In this document: piece by piece, positions 25,508 to 34,426 of the stretch
How the letters are laid out: every line of letters starts with the position of its first letter
Position numbering within the stretch: the stretch's first letter is position 1
Assembly (NCBI GenBank): GCA_021201665.1
Contig: JAJQEO010000039.1
Coordinates: forward strand, 12,933 to 52,986
DNA from: Lachnospiraceae bacterium
Lineage (GTDB): Bacteria > Bacillota > Clostridia > Lachnospirales > Lachnospiraceae
Direction: 5' to 3'
Length of the DNA: 40,054 nucleotides
Notes under the pieces: generated by a model
What the model was told of the DNA's origin: nothing
The model's database searches: none
The model's input: the letters and a program-made list of their open reading frames with translations, nothing else
Position numbers and translations under genes: made by a program

Positions 25508-26563
25508 ATGAGCGGGGAATGGAACCGGTTGAACCGGCAGCTGCAGAGAGAGCGGAGGGTAAGGGTTATGCGTATCCGCGTCGGCATTGGCGTGGCCGCG
25601 GTACTCTTTCTGCTGGGAGGGATTCTTTTCCTGAGACACAGGATTACAAAATCCGGAAGTGGTTCCACAGAAGTATCATTGTCCGAGTCTGAGGAGGGCC
25701 TTCAGGGTTCTGAGACGGATCTGGAGTCAGAGGATGAGTCGGGCGATGCGTCCGAAGACGAGCTTGTGGCTGCGGTTTCTGTTGATTACGATGAACTCTC
25801 AGCCGAGATCGAGGAAATCCTTTCGGGCGATACGATTTCCGGCGAATGGAGCATCTACCTGAAAAATCTGGACACCAGCGAATCCCTGCTCATCAACGAT
25901 GAAAGCATGTACGCGGCGAGCCTGATTAAGCTTTTTGTCCTGCAGTCCAGCTACGAGCATCTGGACGACCTGGTCGCAAACTATTGCACGATCAACAACA
26001 CGAGCGAGGAGACTGCCCTGGCTACCATAAAGGATCGCCTTTATACCATGATCGTATATTCGCGGAACGAATCCTACAATGAACTGGTCCGTCTGCACAG
26101 CAGCAGCGGCAGCTTTACCTCCGGATGCAGGCTGGTCAATTCCTTCATCGCTGAGTGCGGCTATTCCGCAACGGGCATTTATACGACCCTGCATCCCTCA
26201 GATTCCAGCTTTGAGACGACCGGCGAGGGCACCAACCACACGACAGCGAAGGACTGCGGCGACCTGCTGGAATCCATTTACTACAGGACCTGCGTATCGG
26301 AGGAGGCATCGGAGGAGATGCTCGGCTACCTTCTGCAGCAGAGTACGACTACCAAAATCCCTGCGGGCGTGCCGGACGGCATTTCCGTCGCCAACAAGAC
26401 CGGGGAAACCGATGAAGAAACGCACGATGCGGCTATCATTTTTGGTGAAAAGACCGATTACATCCTCTGCGTCATGTCGACCGGCGTAGATGTGATGGGA
26501 GCCGGGAACGCGGGAAATATTATCAAAGAAATTTCGGCGCTGGTATATGAAGCTCTCAATTAA
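25508..26563 (+). CDS. Membrane-anchored serine hydrolase, class A beta-lactamase fold
   Basis: A 351-aa protein with an N-terminal membrane anchor (about 20-40), an acidic Ser/Glu linker (55-95) and a beta-lactamase/transpeptidase-like domain. The three motifs are SLIK (Ser138, Lys141), SRN (185-187) and KTG (297-299). The omega-loop Glu166 motif (ExxLN) needed for deacylation in class A enzymes is not evident; that region reads TNHTTAKDCGDLL. It is more likely a peptidoglycan-related hydrolase or penicillin-binding-like protein than a resistance enzyme. ATG 25508 is chosen because GAGGAGG (25495-25501) lies six bases before it. Confidence 0.82.
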   Translation: MSGEWNRLNRQLQRERRVRVMRIRVGIGVAAVLFLLGGILFLRHRITKSGSGSTEVSLSESEEGLQGSETDLESEDESGDASEDELVAAVSVDYDELSAEIEEILSGDTISGEWSIYLKNLDTSESLLINDESMYAASLIKLFVLQSSYEHLDDLVANYCTINNTSEETALATIKDRLYTMIVYSRNESYNELVRLHSSSGSFTSGCRLVNSFIAECGYSATGIYTTLHPSDSSFETTGEGTNHTTAKDCGDLLESIYYRTCVSEEASEEMLGYLLQQSTTTKIPAGVPDGISVANKTGETDEETHDAAIIFGEKTDYILCVMSTGVDVMGAGNAGNIIKEISALVYEALN

Positions 26564-26636
26564 TATAAGATCGACTGTCTTTGTAAACGACTGTGAAGAT
26601 GGGTGGTTTTTGTTGTTTCTTAATTATATGCTGAGA

Positions 26637-28466
<1,830 letters not shown>

Positions 28467-28655
28467 ATCCCTGAGATAATACGTCTGCATGCAACGTGGA
28501 ATCAGGGGATTCACGAATGCTTTAGGTTTTCGCCCCTCGCCGGGGAGGCATCCCACACTCCGTGTGGGATAAGCCATGCCACGCAGCGAGTGCATGGCAT
28601 GGGTGTGAACAGTGACTGTAATCTACTGCGGCATAATCTTTTTTCAGGAAAGCCC
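28467..28655. other. Structured intergenic stretch after glpK
   Basis: No gene is supported. It holds consecutive palindromes: GAATCCCTGA with TCAGGGGATTC (28471-28512), CCCCTCGCCGGGG (about 28533), CCCACAC/GTGTGGG (28552-28568), and GCCATGC/GCATGGC (28573-28599). The first may be the glpK terminator although no T run follows. Pieces such as TGTGAACAGTGA resemble the parE-parC inverted repeat. Confidence 0.5.
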
Positions 28656-28684
28656 TTGCCACCGTAAAAAAAATGTGTTAGGAT
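28656..28684 (+). promoter_or_regulatory. Promoter of the T-box/aspS operon
   Basis: TTGCCA (28656-28661), 17-bp spacer, TAGGAT (28679-28684). Transcription would start near 28691. Confidence 0.6.
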
Positions 28685-28690
28685 AGCTTC

Positions 28691-29086
28691 GGTTAAAGGC
28701 AATGAAGGAGACTCTGCGTCTGGTAACCTGACAGGGATTCGGCATCCATTGACTGAAAGTGCCGTTCGGGGGAAGGATACAATAGGGAACGCTCCGGAGC
28801 CGACTGTTCGAATTTTTTCTCCCTGGCAGGTCAGATGCCCCATATGGGAACTGATTGCATTGCGCAGATTGTTCACGGATACCTCTATTGCCGCTTGCGG
28901 ATTTATGTGAGCAGCTTATTGATGTATACGCATGCCGCCTGCGGATGCAGAAAATACAGTAGGACAGTACGTAGCACGCGTTAAGTGCATTTGAGAGGCA
29001 GATGATTAAAAATCTGCAATGCGGGTGGTACCGCGGGTAATGATTATCCGTCCCGGAATATCGATTCAGATGTTCCGGGATTTTTT
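28691..29086 (+). promoter_or_regulatory. T-box riboswitch leader
   Basis: The T-box consensus TGGTACCGCG is at 29026-29035, preceded by a hairpin (GCAGAT/ATCTGC, 28999-29018) and followed by an intrinsic terminator (29051-29086). A Stem I-like region lies around 28700-28810, with a distal hairpin GGCA...TGCC and GACTGAAAG. Uncharged tRNA would pair with TGGT and favour the antiterminator. UGGU can pair with GCCA ends by wobble, compatible with tRNA(Asn) or tRNA(Asp). Specifier candidates are AAC (28788-28790) and GAC (28802-28804); I could not decide by eye. It controls the non-discriminating-type AspRS gene. Confidence 0.88.
29051..29086 (+). terminator. T-box-controlled terminator
   Basis: TCCCGGAA (29051-29058) pairs with TTCCGGGA (29073-29080), then TTTTTT. 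Confidence 0.9.
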
Positions 29087-29094
29087 ATGCGCAG

Positions 29095-29213
29095 TATGTT
29101 CCGATTTGCAAAGCAAATCGAGAACTCTTAGCCGGGCAGGGAAATTTTGCGGCTAAAGCCGCACCCGGCTCGCGCGGGCTATGTTCCGATTTGCGAAGCA
29201 AATCGAGAACTCT
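29095..29213 (+). repeat. Pair of 34-bp palindromic repeats between T-box and aspS
   Basis: Copies at 29095-29128 and 29180-29213 differ at one base. Each carries the hairpin GATTTGC-AAA/GAA-GCAAATC and ends GAGAACTCT. Between them lies another nested palindrome (AGCCGGG...CCCGGCT, with GCGGCT/AGCCGC). They lie in the 240-nt untranslated stretch between the riboswitch terminator and ATG 29326. Confidence 0.88.
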
Positions 29214-29325
29214 GGATAGGGGAGAAGGGCATTCCCCTGTCCGATTGCACACTAAAATTATTTTGGCCGCGCAGTGTGTTAATTGCATAAAAATATCCCG
29301 GGATCAGAACAGGAGGAGGACCATT

Positions 29326-30657
29326 ATGGAATTTTTATCAGGATTGACAGAAAAGGAGACGCTGGAGCTTGGGGAACTGCTTGCCCCGGAGCGCATTGGC
29401 ACGCAGGTGCGTGTGAATGGCTTTGTGCACTCGATCCGTGACATGGGCGAGGTCTGTTTTGTGGTGCTGCGCAAGCGCGAGGGATTGCTGCAGTGCGTAT
29501 TTGAGGAGGACGTATCGGAACTGCCGGCGAAAACGCTGAAGGAATCGCAGACGGTGGAGCTGTTTGGCATGCTGGAGGAGGATGCGCGTGCTCCTCATGG
29601 GATCGAGCTGCGGGTAAAGGGCGGCGAGATCCTCACGGCTACCTATGCGCCGCTGCCGCTGCCGATTGGCAAGTGGAAGCTGAATACCTCGCTTGAAGCA
29701 AAGCTGGACAATCGCAGCATTTCTCTGCGGAATGTGCGTGAGCGGGCGAAGTTCCGCATTCAGGAGGGGCTGGTCCGGGGATTCCGCGAGTATCTGACCG
29801 GGCAGCAGTTTACGGAGATCCATACGCCGAAGATTGGCGCAAGAGGCGCGGAGGGCGGCGCGAATATTTTCAAGCTGGACTATTTCCACCGTCCGGCGGT
29901 GCTGGCGCAGAGTCCTCAGTTTTATAAGCAGATGATGGTGGGCGTGTTCGACCGCGTTTTTGAGACCGGGCCGGTGTTCCGCGCGGAGAAGCACAATACG
30001 AAGCGCCATCTGAATGAATATACGAGCCTGGATTTTGAGATGGGCTATATCGACAGCTATGTGGATATCATGGAGATGGAGACCGGATTTCTGCAGTATA
30101 CAATGGCGCTGCTTCAAAAGGAGTACGCGGAAGAGCTGCGTATCCTCAATGTGACACTGCCGGATACGGAAAAGATCCCGATGGTGCGTTTTGATGTGGC
30201 GAAGGAGCTGGTCTCTGAAAAATACAATCGTAAGATCCGCAACCCGTTTGACCTTGAGCCGGAGGAGGAGAATCTTATCGGGCGTTATTTTAAGGAAGAG
30301 TATAGCGCGGATTTTGTCTTCGTGACGCATTATCCGTCGAAAAAGAGACCGTTCTATGCGATGGACGACCCGGCAGATCCACGGTTTACTCTGAGCTTTG
30401 ACCTGCTGTTCCGCGGTCTGGAGATCACGACGGGCGGACAGCGTATCCATGATTACCAGATGCTGCGGGAGAAGATCGCCGCGCGCGGAATGACGGAGGA
30501 GGGCATGGATATGTACCTCGACACGTTTAAATATGGCATGCCGAAGCACGGCGGCCTCGGTATCGGTCTGGAGCGGCTGACCATGAAGCTGGTCGGCGAG
30601 GAGAATGTCCGCGAGACGACGCTTTTCCCGCGGGATCTCTCCCGGCTGGAGCCGTGA
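29326..30657 (+). CDS. aspS: Aspartate--tRNA(Asp/Asn) ligase, archaeal type, non-discriminating signature
   Basis: Class IIb synthetase of the archaeal/eukaryal size (443 aa), lacking the GAD insertion. Motif 2 is in FRAEKHNTKRHLNEYTSLD and motif 3 in HGGLGIGLERLTMK. In the OB fold, His35 (GFVHSIRDMG) and Pro90 (RAPHGIEL) match the residues known from Methanothermobacter AspRS to permit tRNA(Asn); discriminating relatives have Trp/Gln and Lys there. It should therefore make Asp-tRNA(Asn), which GatCAB, encoded 1.5 kb downstream, amidates to Asn-tRNA(Asn). AGGAGGAGG precedes ATG 29326. Regulation is by the upstream T-box. Confidence 0.92.
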   Translation: MEFLSGLTEKETLELGELLAPERIGTQVRVNGFVHSIRDMGEVCFVVLRKREGLLQCVFEEDVSELPAKTLKESQTVELFGMLEEDARAPHGIELRVKGGEILTATYAPLPLPIGKWKLNTSLEAKLDNRSISLRNVRERAKFRIQEGLVRGFREYLTGQQFTEIHTPKIGARGAEGGANIFKLDYFHRPAVLAQSPQFYKQMMVGVFDRVFETGPVFRAEKHNTKRHLNEYTSLDFEMGYIDSYVDIMEMETGFLQYTMALLQKEYAEELRILNVTLPDTEKIPMVRFDVAKELVSEKYNRKIRNPFDLEPEEENLIGRYFKEEYSADFVFVTHYPSKKRPFYAMDDPADPRFTLSFDLLFRGLEITTGGQRIHDYQMLREKIAARGMTEEGMDMYLDTFKYGMPKHGGLGIGLERLTMKLVGEENVRETTLFPRDLSRLEP

Positions 30658-30727
30658 CAGAGGGCATTGGTGCAAAGACAGGCGCAGTCTGGCAGCCAGG
30701 CAGGATCTTTCCCGCCCGGAGCCGTAA
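30633..30727 (+). repeat. Duplicated 3' end of the second aspS gene
   Basis: The last 25 bp of the gene (30633-30657, encoding DLSRLEP and stop) recur imperfectly 70 bp downstream at 30703-30727, again ending in an in-frame-like GAGCCGTAA. It is noncoding now. Confidence 0.55.
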
Positions 30728-30740
30728 TCACTGAGCGAGA

Positions 30741-30845
30741 CAGACGATGCACTGTCAGGAAGGTATCTGGTTGGGCAGACGATATTTTGCCGGAAATGTT
30801 TCTGGCAGGGCGGATGATGTACTGCCAGGAGGATATCTGACGGAA
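30741..30845 (+). repeat. Three degenerate 35-bp tandem repeats
   Basis: Units at 30741-30775, 30776-30810 and 30811-30845 share the pattern CAGACGATG-ACTG-CAGGA-ATCTGG. Units 1 and 3 agree at about 25 of 35 positions. A related stretch is visible near 30678. Confidence 0.6.
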
Positions 30846-30893
30846 TAGAATGGCACCATAAGAGTGAGACACAGAGGGAGAAAAAGAGAAGCT

Positions 30894-32153
30894 ATGGCAC
30901 GAAAGAAACGATGTACACTGTGCGGCGGAAAGCTTTTGCCTTCCGGTATCTGTGCGGAGTGTGGGTGGGACAACAGTAAAAATGATGAGGGGTATCGCCT
31001 GAACACCCATAATGAAGCTGGCATGAGACTCCATTCGGGGGACTGTGAGGATGTTCTCAACAAAGAAAATCCACACAGGCAGGCGAAAGCCTCTGGTACA
31101 GGGACTGACAGCGCAGAAAAGACGCGTACCGCTCATTCACGATCGGAAAGAACGTCTGCGGGCGGTACCCGGTCAGGTAGGGAAAAAACGTCTGCGAATA
31201 CCCGTTCTCAAACGAAAAAAATGTCAGCGGACGATCACCGGCCAAAGAACGTGGACAAGCCGGTCCGGAAAAAATATACTTTGCTTAAATGGCTGGTGGT
31301 GCTGTTTTTTGCCTGGGTGATTCTGGATATGGTTTTTTCGGATGAGTTTTCAGAGGCGCGGTGGTTCCTGAACGATCTGGTTTCTGAGATCAGGGAAACA
31401 CTGGAGGATTCCGGACTTTGGAATGATGATTTTTATGAAGACGACGAGTGGGTTTATGGCCTTGATGACGAAGAAGCAGTGGATGAGGATCCGGAGCCGA
31501 CAGATACAGATGAAAGCCCGGAACGCGTGTCGTGGGATGAAAGTGCCGAAGGATATGTTTCCCTTGAACTGGCACAGGGATACTACTATGTCGGCTATGA
31601 GGTTCCTGCTGGCAATTACCAGCTGGAATGTCTGACAGATTCCGCCATGATTTATATTTATCAAACGCCGGAGGAAAATTCTTCGTATGATTTCCTGATT
31701 TTGTATTCGAGGGAGGAACAGGAGGCCTATCTGGATTATATGAATGGTACCCAATGTCCATGGTATGATCTTTCTCCGGTGATTACGCTGGAAGAAGGGA
31801 TGATTCTGGCCATATATGGGGAATCGTCCGAGATGTGGCTGACCGGAGAGGGAGAAGGGATGGATTCTCTTTCGGATCATGAGGAACAGAGCCTGAAAGA
31901 TGTACTTCTGGAAAGGGATAAAACGCTGACGGTCGGTATGGACGGCTTCGAAGCCGGGAATTATGACATCGTCGCCTCAGGGGAGGATCCGGATGCATAT
32001 GTAGAGATCGAGACGAAGGACGGCTATTATAAATCAATGATACTTTATGGAAAATGGACGGAGTTTCTGAGATTCCCATTTGAAGAAGGGGACACAATCT
32101 CAGTGATTCTTTACAATGACGATACGGAAGTATTTCTGAGGTCTGCCTGGTGA
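30894..32153 (+). CDS. Zinc-ribbon single-pass membrane protein, unknown function
   Basis: A 419-aa protein. The N-terminus has a zinc ribbon with CTLCGG (7-12) and CAEC about 12 residues later. A basic, Ser/Thr-rich disordered region (about 50-125) leads to one membrane helix (about 134-152) and then an acidic segment and two extracytoplasmic beta-rich repeats beginning EGYVSLELAQGYYYVGYEVPAG and the similar LTVGMDGFEAGNYDIVASGEDP. These look like two copies of one bead-like domain. The start ATG 30894 begins MARKKRCTLC; the frame is open 30 bp upstream but without a better ribosome site. It sits between aspS and gatC but has no obvious link to tRNA amidation. Confidence 0.75.
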   Translation: MARKKRCTLCGGKLLPSGICAECGWDNSKNDEGYRLNTHNEAGMRLHSGDCEDVLNKENPHRQAKASGTGTDSAEKTRTAHSRSERTSAGGTRSGREKTSANTRSQTKKMSADDHRPKNVDKPVRKKYTLLKWLVVLFFAWVILDMVFSDEFSEARWFLNDLVSEIRETLEDSGLWNDDFYEDDEWVYGLDDEEAVDEDPEPTDTDESPERVSWDESAEGYVSLELAQGYYYVGYEVPAGNYQLECLTDSAMIYIYQTPEENSSYDFLILYSREEQEAYLDYMNGTQCPWYDLSPVITLEEGMILAIYGESSEMWLTGEGEGMDSLSDHEEQSLKDVLLERDKTLTVGMDGFEAGNYDIVASGEDPDAYVEIETKDGYYKSMILYGKWTEFLRFPFEEGDTISVILYNDDTEVFLRSAW

Positions 32154-32202
32154 AACCTTAAGACATGGCTGAACGGGCAGGCGGATATGAGGAGGGAAAC
32201 CT

Positions 32203-32496
32203 ATGGCAAATATCATCAGTGACGAGACTATTGAGTATGTCGGCATTCTGGCGAAGCTGGAGCTGTCCGACGAGGAGAAGGAGCAGGCGAAGAAGGATAT
32301 CGGCCGGATGCTTGACTATGTGGACAAATTAAACGAGCTGGACACCTCCGGCGTGGAGCCGATGTCGCATGTGTTTTCCGTTCACAACGTGTTCCGGGAG
32401 GATGTCGTGACGAATGACGACGGACATGAGGCGACTCTGAAAAACGCGCCCGCCGCAAAAGAACAGGCCTTCATGGTGCCGAAGACGGTGGGTTGA
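32203..32496 (+). CDS. gatC: Asp-tRNA(Asn)/Glu-tRNA(Gln) amidotransferase subunit C
   Basis: A 97-aa GatC, the small stabilising subunit of GatCAB. It opens with the typical [21 protein letters not shown] helix pair, then [21 protein letters not shown], and ends [18 protein letters not shown], all hallmark GatC segments. GGAGGG lies before ATG 32203. It starts 49 bp after the zinc-ribbon gene. It belts around the GatA-GatB interface. Confidence 0.95.
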   Translation: MANIISDETIEYVGILAKLELSDEEKEQAKKDIGRMLDYVDKLNELDTSGVEPMSHVFSVHNVFREDVVTNDDGHEATLKNAPAAKEQAFMVPKTVG

Positions 32497-32541
32497 TTCA
32501 AAACACGGCATTCTGTGGAAATTATAGACAGGAGCAGCGTT

Positions 32542-32616
32542 ATGGAACAGTGTACTTTTAAAAAGAGAACGTTTGTTTTTGCAGCTTTCTGCAATAATCA
32601 CGATACAGACGTGTGA
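32542..32616 (+). CDS. Possible 24-codon small ORF between gatC and gatA
   Basis: ATG 32542 preceded by AGGAG (32530-32534) begins a short peptide MEQCTFKKRTFVFAAFCNNH plus DTDV, ending at TGA 32614-32616. The ribosome site is good, but there is no homology I recognise. It may be a translated spacer, a leader peptide or chance. Confidence 0.3.
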   Translation: MEQCTFKKRTFVFAAFCNNHDTDV

Positions 32617-32643
32617 AAAAAGATTCAGGAAAGGAACGGCGAT

Positions 32644-34425
32644 ATGCAGATAACAGAACTGACCGCCCTGGAGCTGGGCGACAGGATCAGGAAAAAAGAG
32701 ATCTCCGTCCGCGAGGCGCTGGATGCTTCTTACCGGCGTATAGATACTGTTGACGAAGAATTGAACAGCTTTGTGACACTTGACCGGGAGGCAGCTTATG
32801 TCCGCGCCAAACAGGTGCAGGCCGGCATTGAGGATGGCAGCATCAGCGGGCCCCTCGCCGGGGTGCCGGTCGCGATCAAGGATAATCTCTGTACGGAAGG
32901 GCTGCTGACGACCTGCAGCTCGAAGATTTTGTATAATTTCGTGCCGACGTATTCGGCGGAGGCCGTTTTGAATCTGGAAAAGGCCGGGGCGGTGATTCTC
33001 GGAAAAACGAACATGGACGAGTTCGCGATGGGCAGCACGACCGAAACCTCCGCGTTCGGGCCGACAAAAAATCCCTGGAATACCGGCCATGTGCCGGGCG
33101 GCTCTTCGGGCGGCTCGTGCGTGGCGGTGGCTGCGGGGGAGGCTCCGTATGCGCTTGGCTCGGACACCGGCGGCTCGATCCGCCAGCCGAGTTCGTTCTG
33201 CGGCGTGGTCGGGATGAAGCCGACCTACGGCACGGTTTCCCGCTATGGGCTGATCGCCTATGGGTCGTCGCTGGATCAGATCGGGCCGATCGCGAAGGAT
33301 GTTTCGGACTGCGCGGCGATTCTGGAGATGATCGCTTCACATGACAAAAAGGACAGCACCTCGGTGGCGCGGACAGACTGTGACTTTACATCCGCGCTGG
33401 TGGACGATGTGAAGGGACTGCGTGTCGGCATCCCGTCTGACTATCTGGGAGAGGGTCTGGACGATGAGGTGCGCCGGGCGGTGCTGGATACGGCGGATGT
33501 GCTGCGGCAGAAGGGGGCCATTGTCGAGGAATTTGACTTAAGTCTGGTGGAATACGCGATACCGGCCTACTACGTAATCGCTTCGGCTGAGGCCAGCTCC
33601 AACCTGTCCCGCTTTGACGGAGTGAAGTACGGCTACCGTTCCGCCGAGTATGAGGGTCTCCACAATATGTATAAAAAGAGCCGCTCCGAGGGATTCGGGG
33701 AGGAAGTCAAACGCCGTATCATGCTCGGCTCCTTCGTCCTGAGCTCCGGCTATTATGACGCTTACTACCTGAAAGCACTGCGCACGAAAGCACTGATTAA
33801 ACAATCTTTTGACCGGGCGTTTGAAATATATGATGTCATTCTCGCCCCGGCGTCCCCATCGACGGCCCCGGAGCTTGGCAAGAGCCTGAGCGACCCGCTG
33901 AAGATGTACCTTGGCGACATTTACACGATTTCGGTGAACCTCGCCGGACTGCCGGGCATTTCGGTGCCGTGCCGCCTGGACAGCAAGGGACTGCCGATCG
34001 GCGTACAGATGATCGGGGACTGCTTCCATGAAAAAGAGATTCTGCGCGCGGCGTATGCGTATGAGCAGGCGCGGGGACGGTTTCTGGTGCCGGAGCTGAA
34101 ATCAGGCTGCGCAGGTTATACAGATAAAGCAGCGGCGGCCGGATTGGGGTGCAGTGAAGCGCAGCAATCTGGCAAGACGGCTGCGGCAGAGCAGTCTGAA
34201 AGCGCATCTGCCACGATGGCTGCGGCAGGGCAGGCTGAAAGCGCACCAGGCGCGATGGCTGCGGCAGGGCAGCGTGAAAGCACATCTGGCACGATGGCTG
34301 CGGCAGGACAGCGTGAAAGCACATCTGGCACGATGGCTGCGGCAGGGCAGAACGTAAACACGGATGGTACGATGGCCGCAGCGCAGAAAGCACAGCGTGC
34401 AGCAGCAGAACAGGAGGGCGAGTGA
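32644..34425 (+). CDS. gatA: Asp-tRNA(Asn)/Glu-tRNA(Gln) amidotransferase subunit A with repeat tail
   Basis: The amidase-signature subunit that releases ammonia from Gln or Asn. The catalytic triad is Lys79 (AIKDN), cis-Ser154 (PGGSSGGS) and Ser178 (SDTGGSIRQPS), at the same numbers as in known GatA. The core ends near residue 490 (GRFLVPEL), as expected for a 485-490 aa protein; the remaining 100 residues are an Ala/Gly/Gln/Ser/Thr tail with a 13-residue repeat TMAAAGQRESTSG. The tail stops one base before the gatB start codon. Ammonia is channelled to GatB. Confidence 0.95.
   Translation: MQITELTALELGDRIRKKEISVREALDASYRRIDTVDEELNSFVTLDREAAYVRAKQVQAGIEDGSISGPLAGVPVAIKDNLCTEGLLTTCSSKILYNFVPTYSAEAVLNLEKAGAVILGKTNMDEFAMGSTTETSAFGPTKNPWNTGHVPGGSSGGSCVAVAAGEAPYALGSDTGGSIRQPSSFCGVVGMKPTYGTVSRYGLIAYGSSLDQIGPIAKDVSDCAAILEMIASHDKKDSTSVARTDCDFTSALVDDVKGLRVGIPSDYLGEGLDDEVRRAVLDTADVLRQKGAIVEEFDLSLVEYAIPAYYVIASAEASSNLSRFDGVKYGYRSAEYEGLHNMYKKSRSEGFGEEVKRRIMLGSFVLSSGYYDAYYLKALRTKALIKQSFDRAFEIYDVILAPASPSTAPELGKSLSDPLKMYLGDIYTISVNLAGLPGISVPCRLDSKGLPIGVQMIGDCFHEKEILRAAYAYEQARGRFLVPELKSGCAGYTDKAAAAGLGCSEAQQSGKTAAAEQSESASATMAAAGQAESAPGAMAAAGQRESTSGTMAAAGQRESTSGTMAAAGQNVNTDGTMAAAQKAQRAAAEQEGE
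34174..34389 (+). repeat. 39-bp coding tandem repeat at the gatA 3' end
   Basis: Units start at 34174, 34213, 34252, 34291, 34330 and 34369, exactly 39 bp apart; units at 34291 and 34330 are almost identical. They encode TMAAAGQRESTSG and variants. Confidence 0.93.
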
Positions 34426-34426
34426 T

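Noticed and set aside
25508..26563. Beta-lactam resistance gene
   Set aside because: The class A omega-loop Glu is not seen, and a membrane anchor with acidic linker fits a cell-wall hydrolase better.
29338..30675. 445-codon minus-strand frame opposite the second aspS
   Set aside because: Same reason: the plus-strand product is unmistakable and the antisense protein is Arg/His/Gln-rich without motifs.
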